Below, one piece after another: positions 1 through 8,664 of a stretch of 49,593 bases of DNA (positions are counted from its first letter, which is position 1; every line of letters starts with the position of its first letter). Source of the stretch: an uncultured Oscillospiraceae bacterium (GTDB lineage Bacteria > Bacillota > Clostridia > Oscillospirales > Ruminococcaceae); contig CABUAH010000005.1 in NCBI GenBank assembly GCA_902489475.1, positions 1 through 49,593 on the forward strand, in the 5' to 3' direction. Made by a program: the position numbers and the translations under genes. The notes beneath the pieces are model-generated. The model was not told where the DNA came from. It was given only the letters and a program-made list of their open reading frames with translations, and made no database searches.

Positions 1-39
1 CCTCCGTGGTTTTTGGTGTGTGGTACTTCATTATACCAC
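1..39 (-). promoter_or_regulatory. Divergent promoter and ribosome binding site of a gene beyond the left edge
   Basis: Read on the minus strand, positions 35-30 are TATAAT preceded by TGG, an extended -10 box, and positions 5-1 are GGAGG, a Shine-Dalgarno sequence lying exactly at the edge. The distance between them suits a short leader. A perfect 6-bp inverted repeat (GTGGTA/TACCAC, 20-25 and 34-39) encloses the -10 box and could be an operator. No good -35 is present, which is common for extended -10 promoters. The gene itself lies outside the window, so its identity is unknown. Confidence 0.5.
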
Positions 40-124
40 GTCTGCTATGACTTTTACTATATGTCCTATTTCATTTTACAATGAACCAAAAATAGTAAAA
101 CAAGAAAAAACAGCAGAAAAAATA

Positions 125-153
125 TTGCTATTTTTCCCAAAATGATATATAAT
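125..153 (+). promoter_or_regulatory. Promoter of the murD operon
   Basis: TTGCTA at 125-130 and a perfect TATAAT at 148-153 are separated by 17 bases, a good sigma-A promoter. Transcription would begin near 160, leaving about 250 nt of untranslated leader before murD. No closer promoter to murD is evident. Confidence 0.65.
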
Positions 154-159
154 AAAATA

Positions 160-410
160 GAATATCAACCTGTCGAAAAGTACACTTTTAAATTATTGTC
201 GCGTAGGTGGACATGTGCCGCCGCAGCGACACCTTTAGAGAAAATCGGCGGTATTAGCCGATTTCCGACGAAAAGGGGTTCCCTAGGGGAAAACACAGAG
301 CGAGATAGGCATAGCTATCGAAGTGAGTGCGTTTGTCTCATGGGGAGCGTGGTGACTTTGTCGACACGCTCTAGAATATTTATGAGTAAAAAATGTTAGG
401 AGATAGATTT
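160..410 (+). promoter_or_regulatory. Hairpin-rich leader or intergenic repeat block upstream of murD
   Basis: This non-coding stretch contains consecutive stem-loops: 197-202 with 226-231 (TGTCGC/GCGACA, inner helix 206-210 with 218-222); 242-249 with 257-264 (AAATCGGC/GCCGATTT); 279-283 with 287-291; 304-308 with 315-319; and 345-351 with 365-371 (GAGCGTG/CACGCTC). Its GC content is visibly higher than that of its flanks. None of the hairpins is followed by a T run, so simple termination is unlikely. No T-box, SAM, lysine or other riboswitch core that I know is recognisable. It may be a structured mRNA leader or a dispersed palindromic repeat. An open frame of 85 codons crosses it but looks fortuitous. 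The murD SD (AGGAG, 398-402) is at its end. Confidence 0.5.
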
Positions 411-1829
411 ATGAGCAGAGTATCCGTCTTTTTTGACTTTTTAAAAGATAAAAAGATTTCTTTCATCGGAGTTGGTGTGAGTCATAATGACCTTATAAGA
501 TTATTTTTAAAAAAGGGTTTTGATGTGTCTGTATGTGACACGAAAACACTTGGAGATAAAAGTGTACCTAATAAGGATAAGTTTCCGTCCGCTATTTATG
601 AAGAGTTTTCAAAAATGGGAGCAAAGTTTTATCTTGGAAAAGATGAATACATGAATGGAGTTTTAAATTCAGATATTGTTTTCAGAACACCGGGAATGTA
701 TTTTAATCATGCTGATATAAAACGTGCCAGAGAAAGCGGCGTTATTGTAACAAGCGAAACGGAGCTTTTTTTTGATCTTTGTCCATGTAAAACATATGCC
801 ATTACCGGAAGTGACGGCAAAAGCACAACAACAACGCTTGTGAAGGAGTTTTTTGAGCGTGACGGCAAGAAAGTGTTTTTCGGAGGAAATATAGGCAAGC
901 CGTTGCTTAGCAGAATCGAGGAGATAACAGAGGACGATGTTGCCGTAGTTGAGCTTTCGTCATTCCAGCTTATTTCAATGAGAGAGTCACCGTATGCCGC
1001 AGCTATTACAAATATCACTCCGAATCATCTTAATGTACACGGCACAATGGAGGAGTATATTGAGTCAAAATGCAATATTTTATATCATCAAAACGCTTTT
1101 TCAAAGGCAGTCTTGAATTATGACAATGAAAATACTCGTGCGCTTGCTCCTCTTGTAAGAGGAAGGCTTAGCTTTTTCTCAAGACAACTTGTTCCTGAAA
1201 GAGGAAGTTTTTTGTCAAGTGACGGCTGGCTTTGCTACAATGACAATGGAAGCGTAACCAAGGTTCTGCATAAGGACGATATCAGAATTCCGGGGATTCA
1301 CAATGTGGAAAACTTTCTTACTGCAATCGCTCTAACATGGGGAGATGTAAGTATTCAAAGCATTGTAAGTACAGCTAAAGAGTTCGGCGGAGTTGAGCAC
1401 AGAATAGAGTTTGTAAGAGAGCTTGAAGGCGTTCGGTATTACAACGATTCTATTGCGTCAAGTCCTACAAGAGTTATGGCAGGGCTTAATTCGTTTGATC
1501 GAAAGCTTATCGTTATAATGGGCGGAAGCGATAAAGGTATTTCCTTTGCGCCTATGGCACCGCTTATTTTGGAAAAAGTCAAGCTTTTGATAGTAATGGG
1601 AGAAACAGCGGATGCCATAAGAGCGGCAGTTGAAGAATGCGACGGCTTTGATAAGAGTGAGATTAAAATAGTTAATGTTAAGAATATGCAGGAAGCAGTT
1701 AACACCGCAAGGGAAAACGCTGTAGACGGCGATATAGTTTCACTTTCACCTGCGTGTGCAAGCTTTGATATGTACCGTATGTTTGAGGAAAGAGGGAACC
1801 ATTTTAAACAGTTAGTAAACGAGCTTTAA
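411..1829 (+). CDS. murD: UDP-N-acetylmuramoyl-L-alanine--D-glutamate ligase
   Basis: MurD is a cytoplasmic ATP-dependent ligase that adds D-glutamate to UDP-MurNAc-L-Ala in peptidoglycan precursor synthesis. The 472-residue product has an N-terminal nucleotide-binding fold (FIGVGVSHNDLIRLF), the Mur-ligase ATP loop GSDGKSTT at 133-140, and the central and C-terminal Mur ligase domains with the IMGGSDKG motif. Length is normal for the family. The ATG at 411 is preferred over an in-frame ATG at 393 because AGGAG at 398-402 lies 8 nt upstream of it. The gene stands apart from the usual dcw division/cell wall cluster; its downstream neighbours are two peptidases. Identification by motif and length is firm. 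Confidence 0.93.
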   Translation: MSRVSVFFDFLKDKKISFIGVGVSHNDLIRLFLKKGFDVSVCDTKTLGDKSVPNKDKFPSAIYEEFSKMGAKFYLGKDEYMNGVLNSDIVFRTPGMYFNHADIKRARESGVIVTSETELFFDLCPCKTYAITGSDGKSTTTTLVKEFFERDGKKVFFGGNIGKPLLSRIEEITEDDVAVVELSSFQLISMRESPYAAAITNITPNHLNVHGTMEEYIESKCNILYHQNAFSKAVLNYDNENTRALAPLVRGRLSFFSRQLVPERGSFLSSDGWLCYNDNGSVTKVLHKDDIRIPGIHNVENFLTAIALTWGDVSIQSIVSTAKEFGGVEHRIEFVRELEGVRYYNDSIASSPTRVMAGLNSFDRKLIVIMGGSDKGISFAPMAPLILEKVKLLIVMGETADAIRAAVEECDGFDKSEIKIVNVKNMQEAVNTARENAVDGDIVSLSPACASFDMYRMFEERGNHFKQLVNEL

Positions 1830-1848
1830 AGCTCAAAAGGAAGATAGT

Positions 1849-2865
1849 ATGAGTATAAAGGATGTATTGTTTGAGCTGTGCAGTGCTGACGGCGTGAGCG
1901 GAGATGAGCTTTCGGCGGCTAACATTGCGTGTACTGAGCTAAAAAAGCTTACTGACAGCGTATATGTCGATGGCTTTGGAAATGTATTTGCGAGCATAGA
2001 CAATAAAAAGGAAAAGACAGTCTTACTTGACGCACATATAGATCAGGTCGGTTTTATTGTAACATATATTACTGAGGACGGATTTTTAAAGTTTTCGCCT
2101 GTCGGAGGAATAGATAAAAGACTTCTTCCGGCCCAGCGTGTAGAAATAAATACAGTAAACGGCAAAATTTCAGGAGTTATAACATCAGTTCCTCCTCATT
2201 TGTCAACTGACAGCGATAAAGCTCCGTCTTATGATGATCTTTATATTGATGCAGGTTTAAGCGTTGATGAAGCCAAAAAGCTTATACCTCTTGGGAGTAG
2301 AGTTTTGTTTAGCGGCGAGCCTATAGAGCTTTTAGGCGACAGAATTTCTTCAAAGGCACTTGACGACAGAGCGGGGGTAGCTGTTATTCTTCACGCACTT
2401 GAGCTTGCAGGTAAATTAAGCGAGTACAATATTAATATAGCCTTTTCTTGTCAGGAAGAAACGGGTGAGAGCGGAGCAAAAATGCTCTCTTTTAGAGCGG
2501 ACTGCGATTTAGCAATAGCTGTTGACGTTTCCTTTGCATTTGCGAAGGGTGAAAGTAAGATTAAGTGCGGCGAAATGGGAAAAGGACCTATGATAGGAAT
2601 TTCTCCGTCGCTTTCAAAAGCCTTTTCTGATTCGCTTATAAAAATTGCAGAAGAAAAGAAAATACCCTATCAGCTTGAAGTAATGGGCGGCGAAACCGGA
2701 ACTGATGCAGATGCGATCGGAGGATCAAAGGGCGGAGTTAAGACGGTAACTGTATCTATTCCGTTAAAGTATATGCACACCCCTGTTGAAGTTGTAGAAC
2801 TTTCTGACATTGAAAATACAGCTTTGCTGATTTCGGAATTTTTAAAATCGGGTGATGTGATATGA
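1849..2865 (+). CDS. M42 family metallopeptidase (glutamyl aminopeptidase/FrvX-like), first paralogue
   Basis: A 338-residue cytoplasmic di-metal aminopeptidase of the M42 family, which trims N-terminal residues from short peptides. Likely metal ligands are visible in order: H in DAHIDQVGF, D in SKALDDRAG, the EE pair in CQEETGESG, D in AVDVS, and the C-terminal H in YMHTPVEV. The start at 1849 follows an AGGAAG sequence 20 nt after murD. The stop overlaps the start of the next M42 gene by 4 nt (ATGA), so the two are translationally coupled. M42 enzymes usually assemble into tetrahedral dodecamers; whether the two paralogues mix cannot be seen from sequence. Substrate preference is not predictable. 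Confidence 0.88.
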   Translation: MSIKDVLFELCSADGVSGDELSAANIACTELKKLTDSVYVDGFGNVFASIDNKKEKTVLLDAHIDQVGFIVTYITEDGFLKFSPVGGIDKRLLPAQRVEINTVNGKISGVITSVPPHLSTDSDKAPSYDDLYIDAGLSVDEAKKLIPLGSRVLFSGEPIELLGDRISSKALDDRAGVAVILHALELAGKLSEYNINIAFSCQEETGESGAKMLSFRADCDLAIAVDVSFAFAKGESKIKCGEMGKGPMIGISPSLSKAFSDSLIKIAEEKKIPYQLEVMGGETGTDADAIGGSKGGVKTVTVSIPLKYMHTPVEVVELSDIENTALLISEFLKSGDVI

Positions 2866-3875
2866 TAGAGTGTTTAAAAGAACTTTGCCTTATTAACGGA
2901 ATTTCAGGCAATGAGGATAAAGTGAGAGATTATATAGTTGATCATATAAAAAGTTTCTGCGAATACAGAATTGACAATTTGGGAAATATAATTGCTTTTA
3001 AAAAAGGCAGAAAATCTCCCGGTAAGCGGCTTATGATCTCAGCTCATATGGACGAAGTGGGCTTTATAGTTAACTATATCAACGATGACGGAAGTCTGGA
3101 AATAACATCTGTCGGCGGAGTTGAAACCTCTGCTGTTATGGGAAAAAGAGTTTTAGTCGGTAAAAATGAGATAAACGGTGTTGTCGGAAGCGCCGCAGTT
3201 CACAATATTTCAAAGGACGACAGAGAAAAAGCGCCGTCGCTTTCATCTCTCTGTGTTGATATAGGAGCCGGCAACAAAGATGAAGCTTCAAAGCTTGTAA
3301 GCCTTGGCGACAGTGTTTGTTTTGTTCCTGAGTTTATAAGCCTTGGTGAGAATAAAATATTGTCAAAAGCGATTGACGACAGGTTCGGCTGCGCTTTGAT
3401 GATCAAGCTTTTACAAAGTGAGCTTGAATATGATGCATATTTTACATTTGTTGTTCAGGAAGAAATAGGCTTGCGTGGATCAAGAACGGCAGCATATACA
3501 GTGAATCCTGATGTTGCAGTTGTTATAGAAGCGACAACTGCAAGTGACATTCCGAGTGCGGAGGCGGAGAAAAAGGTATGTTTGCTCGGAAACGGTCCTG
3601 TAGTATCATACATGGACAGAGCCACAATTTATTCAAAGGAGCTTTACAACATTGCGTTTGATACAGCCGGAGAGCTTAATGTCAATTGCCAAACTAAAAC
3701 GATGATAGCCGGAGGAAACGATGCCGGAGCGATTCACACTTCGAGAGGCGGAGTAAAAACGATAGCTGTTTCTCTTCCGTGCAGATATATTCACTCTCCG
3801 TCAAGTGTTGCAGATGTAAGGGATATTGATGATTCATATAAGCTTGTAAAAGAGCTGATAAAGAGGATTGTTTAA
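2862..3875 (+). CDS. M42 family metallopeptidase, second paralogue
   Basis: This 337-residue M42 aminopeptidase is a tandem paralogue of the preceding gene. The metal-site motifs are present: AHMDEVGF, IDDRFG, QEEIGLRGS, VIEATTASD (E in place of the D seen in the first copy, a known variation in this family) and YIHSPSSV. It starts at an ATG overlapping the previous stop, with only a weak SD (GGTGATG), so coupling probably supplies ribosomes. Clear divergence between the two copies suggests an old duplication and different peptide specificities, possibly in peptide or amino-acid fermentation; that role is inferred. Confidence 0.88.
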   Translation: MIECLKELCLINGISGNEDKVRDYIVDHIKSFCEYRIDNLGNIIAFKKGRKSPGKRLMISAHMDEVGFIVNYINDDGSLEITSVGGVETSAVMGKRVLVGKNEINGVVGSAAVHNISKDDREKAPSLSSLCVDIGAGNKDEASKLVSLGDSVCFVPEFISLGENKILSKAIDDRFGCALMIKLLQSELEYDAYFTFVVQEEIGLRGSRTAAYTVNPDVAVVIEATTASDIPSAEAEKKVCLLGNGPVVSYMDRATIYSKELYNIAFDTAGELNVNCQTKTMIAGGNDAGAIHTSRGGVKTIAVSLPCRYIHSPSSVADVRDIDDSYKLVKELIKRIV

Positions 3876-3914
3876 ATATAAAAAGCAAAAACTTTAAAAG
3901 GATATTAAACTTTA

Positions 3915-4700
3915 ATGATAACACAGACAAAAGATATAGACAAAAGTTTTTTACAGCAGCTTAAAAGCTGTCATTTCTCAAGAAGAATTCGTTCGCATTT
4001 TGAAGCATATAAAACAGGCTATGATTTTTGCAGATTTTTTCTTGTTAAGGACGATGAACAAATCAGAGGAATGGTATCTGTTTTCAACTCATCAATGGTA
4101 GTTTCAGAGTTTATTGAAAAAGAATTGACTGATGAGGATATCTTTGAGCTGTCCATTTTGGTGAACATGACAAAGCCGGTTACTGTTGAACTCAGACTTG
4201 ATTTGGCGAACAAGCTCTTTAAACATATAAGTGAGGATTATTCATCTATTCCGAGGACGGAATTTGAGTTTGTGTGCAAGGAAAATATTCCTGACTTATG
4301 CGTTAACGAAACGCCTCGTCTTGACGATGTGTTTGAAATATTAAAGACAAGTTTTCCTCTAATAAGCAAAACGAGAGATTTGTGGATTACTGATACCTCC
4401 CACAGAATAAGACGTGGACTTTCACAAAGCTTTACGTTGTCATGTGTGACGAGCGCTACGATTCAGTATATTATAGATGACATAGCCTTTGTTGGCCATG
4501 TCGCAACAATTCCGAGCGAGAGAGGAAAACATCATGCAAGAGAGCTTTTGTACTGGATAGGAGAAAAGCTTAATTCCGATGGGTTTAAGGTTCGGCTTTA
4601 TGCAAGAAACTACAATGTCAGCTATTATACCGAGATAGGTTTTTTGCCGATAAATAATGATGTAGTGCTTGAAAGAAAACATTTAGAGGAGTTTGACTGA
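3915..4700 (+). CDS. GNAT family N-acetyltransferase
   Basis: A 261-residue protein whose C-terminal part carries the GNAT fold: hydrophobic strands (YIIDDIAFVGHVATIP) followed by an acetyl-CoA loop-like segment SERGKHHARELLYWIGEKL and a terminal YARNYNVSYYTEIGF, matching the usual N-x-x-S-x-x-F/Y-Y-x-x-x-GF end of GNATs. The N-terminal half (about 1-130) is not recognisable and may be a degenerate GNAT repeat or substrate-binding region. It starts 39 nt after the M42 pair and its TGA overlaps the next ATG by one base, so it is in the same operon. The acceptor substrate is unknown. Confidence 0.75.
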   Translation: MITQTKDIDKSFLQQLKSCHFSRRIRSHFEAYKTGYDFCRFFLVKDDEQIRGMVSVFNSSMVVSEFIEKELTDEDIFELSILVNMTKPVTVELRLDLANKLFKHISEDYSSIPRTEFEFVCKENIPDLCVNETPRLDDVFEILKTSFPLISKTRDLWITDTSHRIRRGLSQSFTLSCVTSATIQYIIDDIAFVGHVATIPSERGKHHARELLYWIGEKLNSDGFKVRLYARNYNVSYYTEIGFLPINNDVVLERKHLEEFD

Positions 4701-5968
4701 TGCAGGGATATTTTGAAATAGATGAAAAAATAAGGGAACTGGCTCAAAGAGCAGAAGCAGCTTGTGAAGAGCAGTTTTTAGAAATTGACAGAGTAGCGAA
4801 GATAAATGCGGAAAAGGTTCTTTATTCGTTTATAAAAAACAGAGTGAGCGAGGCTTGTTTAAAGGGAACTAACGGCTACGGCTACGGAGATATAGGAAGA
4901 GATACGGCAGACAGAGTTTTTGCTGACGCCTTCGGAGCTGAGGACGCACTTGTCAGACATAATTTTGTAAATGGAACTCATGCGCTTTCAACTGCGCTGT
5001 TCGGTGTTTTAAGACCGGGAGATACTCTTTTGTGCGTTACGGGAAAGCCTTATGACACACTTGAAGAGGTGATAGGGATAAGTAAAGCTCCGTGCAGCGG
5101 GTCGCTGAAAGATTTTAATGTAAATTACGATCAAGTTGATCTTTTAGCAAACGGAACACCCGATTACGATAGTATTAAACTTAAAGCAGAAAATGCCAAA
5201 GTCGTCTATATACAACGCTCAAGAGGATATTCCCTAAGACCGTCACTTGACATTAAAACAATTGAAAAAATAATACATTTTGCAAAGGATAGCAATCCAA
5301 ACGCTGTTGTTATGGTAGATAACTGTTACGGAGAGTTTGCCGAGGAAATTGAGCCTACCGACGTAGGAGCGGATTTAATAATCGGCTCGCTTATAAAAAA
5401 TCCCGGCGGAGGAATTGCGCAGACAGGAGGATATATAGCCGGCAGAGCTGATTTGGTAGAGCTTTGTGCGGATAGGCTGACCTGTGTCGGAATGGGCAAG
5501 GAAGTCGGTTGTTCGCTTAATATGACAAGAGAAATACTTTTGGGCTTTTTCCTCGCTCCGCAAACCGTTTGCGAGGCACTTAAGACCTCTGTGTTCGCTT
5601 GTAGATTTTTTGAACTTTTGGGCTTTGAAACGCTTCCCAAGTCTAATGAAAAGAGGACAGATATAATAGCGTCGGTTTTACTTAAAAACGAAGATAATCT
5701 GACAGCGTTTTGTCAGGGAATACAAAAAGGTTCGCCTGTTGACAGCTTTGCTGTTCCCGAAGCGTGGGATATGCCGGGCTACGACAGTAAGGTTATCATG
5801 GCGGCAGGAGCATTTACAATGGGAGCATCTATTGAGCTTTCTGCGGACGCACCTATCAGAGAGCCGTATGCAGCATGGCTTCAGGGAGGCATAACATATC
5901 CGACGGGTCGTTTGGGCGTAATGCTCGCCGCTGAAGAAATGAGGAAAAAAGGATATATAAAACTATAA
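4700..5968 (+). CDS. Methionine gamma-lyase family (aluminium-resistance-type) PLP-dependent protein
   Basis: A 422-residue fold-type I pyridoxal-phosphate enzyme of the family often named aluminium resistance protein or methionine gamma-lyase-like. Visible features include GTNGYGYGDIGRD near the N-terminus, the cofactor-region NGTHALSTALFGVLRPGD, the VMVDNCYGEF strand with the PLP-contacting Asp, and the probable Schiff-base lysine K233 in GSLIKNPGGGIAQTGGYIAG. It presumably acts on a sulfur amino acid or related substrate by beta/gamma elimination, but the true reaction is uncertain. Translation is coupled to the upstream GNAT gene through TGATG. In other Firmicutes members occur near hfq/miaA-type genes; that context is absent here. 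Confidence 0.85.
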   Translation: MQGYFEIDEKIRELAQRAEAACEEQFLEIDRVAKINAEKVLYSFIKNRVSEACLKGTNGYGYGDIGRDTADRVFADAFGAEDALVRHNFVNGTHALSTALFGVLRPGDTLLCVTGKPYDTLEEVIGISKAPCSGSLKDFNVNYDQVDLLANGTPDYDSIKLKAENAKVVYIQRSRGYSLRPSLDIKTIEKIIHFAKDSNPNAVVMVDNCYGEFAEEIEPTDVGADLIIGSLIKNPGGGIAQTGGYIAGRADLVELCADRLTCVGMGKEVGCSLNMTREILLGFFLAPQTVCEALKTSVFACRFFELLGFETLPKSNEKRTDIIASVLLKNEDNLTAFCQGIQKGSPVDSFAVPEAWDMPGYDSKVIMAAGAFTMGASIELSADAPIREPYAAWLQGGITYPTGRLGVMLAAEEMRKKGYIKL

Positions 5969-5985
5969 AAGCTAAGGAGGATCAT

Positions 5986-6945
5986 ATGGCAGAGGTTTTT
6001 ACAGTACCTTTAAGGAATATTATTGATGAGCTTGAGCTTGAGGTGGTTTACACACCAAAAGATCCCAAGGAAATTTTGATTGACGATAATGACGTTAACC
6101 GTCCCGGACTCCAGCTTACAGGATTTTACGAGTATTTTAATTCGAGCAGAATTCAGGTGTGCGGAAATATGGAGTTTGCATATCTTGATTCTATCGGAGA
6201 AGCACTTAGGTTTCAAAAGATCTCAAAACTTTTTGAAACAAAAATTCCGGCAATAGTAATTGCAAGAGGACACGAGGTTTTTCCGGAGATTCTTGCATGT
6301 GCAAAAGATTACGGTGTTGCAGTTTTGAGAACCGGCGACAGTACCACTGAATTCGTAGCAAGCCTTATTGCTTATTTGAACTTACAGCTGGGTCCGAGAA
6401 TAACCCGACACGGAGTTTTGATTGAGGTCTACGGCGAGGGCATATTAATTGTCGGCGAATCGGGAGTAGGAAAGAGCGAAACCGCAATCGAACTTGTAAA
6501 AAGAGGACATCGCCTTGTTGCAGATGATGCTGTTGAAATAAGAAAGGTATCAAATAAGAGCCTTGTCGGTTCATCGCCTGATAATATAAGACATTTCTTG
6601 GAGCTTCGAGGAATAGGTATTATTAATGCAAGGCGTTTGTTTGGTATGGGAGCGGTAAAGGTTACCGAGAAAATTGACTTGGTTATAGAGCTTGAGTCTT
6701 GGGATCCTACGAAGATTTATGACAGAATGGGTGTTGATAATGAATACACCAATATCTTAGGCCTTCAAATACCATCTCTTACAATACCGGTTAAGCCGGG
6801 AAGAAACCTGGCAATTATACTTGAGGTTGCAGCAATGAATAACCGTCAAAAGAAGATGGGATACAATGCAGCACAGGAGCTTTTAGACAACTTGGGACTT
6901 CAGGTGGATACAAAGGATACAGTTAAAAACTGGGACTCATTTTAA
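5986..6945 (+). CDS. hprK: HPr kinase/phosphorylase
   Basis: HprK phosphorylates, and with phosphate dephosphorylates, Ser46 of HPr, linking glycolytic state to catabolite repression. The 319-residue protein has the N-terminal HprK domain (1-130) and the C-terminal kinase domain with P-loop GESGVGKSE at 157-165, the following RLVADDAVE, and the family signature LELRGIGIINARRLFG at 205-220. The start has AAGGAGG about 8 nt upstream. It leads the conserved block hprK, PHP gene, murB, rapZ, whiA. HPr itself is not in the window. Confidence 0.96.
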   Translation: MAEVFTVPLRNIIDELELEVVYTPKDPKEILIDDNDVNRPGLQLTGFYEYFNSSRIQVCGNMEFAYLDSIGEALRFQKISKLFETKIPAIVIARGHEVFPEILACAKDYGVAVLRTGDSTTEFVASLIAYLNLQLGPRITRHGVLIEVYGEGILIVGESGVGKSETAIELVKRGHRLVADDAVEIRKVSNKSLVGSSPDNIRHFLELRGIGIINARRLFGMGAVKVTEKIDLVIELESWDPTKIYDRMGVDNEYTNILGLQIPSLTIPVKPGRNLAIILEVAAMNNRQKKMGYNAAQELLDNLGLQVDTKDTVKNWDSF

Positions 6946-6976
6946 TAATCTAAAAAACAAGAACGAAGGAATATAA

Positions 6977-7714
6977 ATGAAAATAGTAGCAGATTTACAC
7001 ACTCATACGCTTGCGTCTACACATGCGTTTTCAACTATCAGGGAGAACTGTGAGCTTGCGGGCGAAAAGGGATTAAAGATAATAGCTATGACGGACCATG
7101 CACCGCTTATGCCTGACGCACCGCACGAATGGCACGCAGGAAACCAGCATGTTTTGCCTCAGAAAATAAAGGGCGTTTACGTCTTAAGAGGGATAGAAGC
7201 TGATATAATGAATAATGACGGAGAGCTTGACGTAAGAAGCTATATAATTGAAGGACTTCAATGGATAGTTGCTTCCTTCCATTCTCCAGTTTATCCGCCG
7301 GCAAATCCCGATGATCATTTAAAAGCCATAGAAAATGTTTGCAAAAATCCGTTAGTTGATGTTTTCGGGCATCTAACTACAGTAGACCATTCGTTTGATT
7401 ATACAGAGGGTGCGAAGCTTTTTGAAAAATACGATAAAATTGTTGAGATAAACAACTCTTCGATCGAAGCAGGAAGAAGCACACACGAAAACGTAGTTAA
7501 TATGTTAAAGGCGTGTAAAAAAGAAAACGTAAAAATATGCACAAATTCCGATGCACACTACTGTGAGGAAATCGGGGAGCTGAGTGCTGCGATGAGTATT
7601 ATAAAAGAAGTTGGATATCCAGAAGAGCTGATTGTCAATACTAATTTAGAGTATATCATTGACAGGGCAAACAAAAATCACCCCAAAGCACCGAAAATCA
7701 ATACTGATATTTAA
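6977..7714 (+). CDS. PHP domain phosphoesterase (YcdX-like)
   Basis: A 245-residue protein of the polymerase-and-histidinol-phosphatase superfamily, a trinuclear metal phosphoesterase. The metal-binding series is visible: DLHTHTLAS at the N-terminus, MTDHAP, the GIEADIMNNDGELD segment, the central ASFHSPVYPP and DVFGHLTT, EINNSS, and the C-terminal NSDAHY. Length and motif order fit the YcdX group rather than histidinol phosphatase. An SD (GAAGGA) precedes the start. Members are common beside hprK and murB in Clostridia. The physiological substrate is unknown; YcdX is known to hydrolyse small phosphate esters. Confidence 0.85.
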   Translation: MKIVADLHTHTLASTHAFSTIRENCELAGEKGLKIIAMTDHAPLMPDAPHEWHAGNQHVLPQKIKGVYVLRGIEADIMNNDGELDVRSYIIEGLQWIVASFHSPVYPPANPDDHLKAIENVCKNPLVDVFGHLTTVDHSFDYTEGAKLFEKYDKIVEINNSSIEAGRSTHENVVNMLKACKKENVKICTNSDAHYCEEIGELSAAMSIIKEVGYPEELIVNTNLEYIIDRANKNHPKAPKINTDI

Positions 7715-7724
7715 GGATTATATT

Positions 7725-8639
7725 ATGAAAAATATAGAAAAAGTTATTTCTCTTGCAAGTGAATATAAACAAAAGGTTAAAATTGGTGCAAAGCTTAAGG
7801 ATTACACAACCTTTAAAATCGGCGGCGAAGCTAAGGCTTTAATTGAAATAAGCAGCGAAGACGCACTATGTAAGCTTTGTAAGCTTTTAAAAGAGCTTGA
7901 AATCAAACACATGATTTTGGGCAGAGGCTCTAATATTTTGTTCGATGACAAGGGCTATAACGGAGTTATTCTTCATCTCGGAAGCGAGTATGCGGATATT
8001 GAGGTAACCGATAACACTATTACTGCAAAGTCGGGAGCTTCCCTTATGAGCGTGTGCAGAGCAGCGCTTGAACACAGCCTTTCAGGGCTTGAATTTGCAT
8101 ATGGAATTCCCGGAACTGTAGGCGGTGCAGTTTTTATGAACGCAGGCGCTTACGGCGGAGAAATCAGCGATGTTTTGGTATCGTGTAAGGTGTTGATAAA
8201 TGGAGCTATAAAGACTGTAGCGGCTTCAGAGATGGATTTTTCTTACCGCCACAGTATTTTGCAAACAAACGGCGGAGTTGTTTTGTCTGCAGTATTTAAG
8301 CTTGACAATACTAAGGATAAAAGTGAAATTGAAGAAAAGATGAATGATCTGCTGGGGCGAAGAAAAGCAAAGCAGCCGCTTGATTATCCGAATGCAGGTT
8401 CAACCTTTAAACGACCTGCCGGATATTTTGCCGGAAAGCTCATAGAGGACAGCGGTCTTAAAGGGTATACTATCGGAAAAGCGGCGGTATCGGATAAGCA
8501 CAGCGGTTTTATAATTAACCTTGGCGGCGCAACCTTTGAGGATGTGACGACGCTTATAAGAACTGTTCAGGATAAAGTTTTTAAAGACAGCGGACAGCAT
8601 TTGGAATGTGAGGTTTTAATTAAGCATTTTAAGGATTGA
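7725..8639 (+). CDS. murB: UDP-N-acetylenolpyruvoylglucosamine reductase
   Basis: MurB reduces UDP-GlcNAc-enolpyruvate to UDP-MurNAc with NADPH and FAD in the second committed step of peptidoglycan synthesis. The 304-residue protein has YTTFKIGG, the FAD-binding LGRGSNILFDD at 65-75, GIPGTVGGAVFMNAGAYGGE, YRHS, and NAGSTFKRP with the catalytic serine. The reading frame is open upstream to 7659, inside the PHP gene, but ATG 7725 is chosen because AAGGA at 7713-7717 is 7 nt before it and the product then has the normal family length. It lies 10 nt after the PHP gene. Confidence 0.95.
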   Translation: MKNIEKVISLASEYKQKVKIGAKLKDYTTFKIGGEAKALIEISSEDALCKLCKLLKELEIKHMILGRGSNILFDDKGYNGVILHLGSEYADIEVTDNTITAKSGASLMSVCRAALEHSLSGLEFAYGIPGTVGGAVFMNAGAYGGEISDVLVSCKVLINGAIKTVAASEMDFSYRHSILQTNGGVVLSAVFKLDNTKDKSEIEEKMNDLLGRRKAKQPLDYPNAGSTFKRPAGYFAGKLIEDSGLKGYTIGKAAVSDKHSGFIINLGGATFEDVTTLIRTVQDKVFKDSGQHLECEVLIKHFKD

Positions 8640-8664
8640 CAATTATTTATGAAGGGTGAGAATA

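Noticed and set aside
142..399. 85-codon open frame upstream of murD
   Set aside because: It runs through five inverted repeats, starts at the promoter -10 without an SD, and its composition is unlike the neighbouring proteins.
3876..3914. Terminator or promoter between the M42 pair and the GNAT gene
   Set aside because: Only 39 AT-rich bases without stem or promoter boxes; an operon is more likely.
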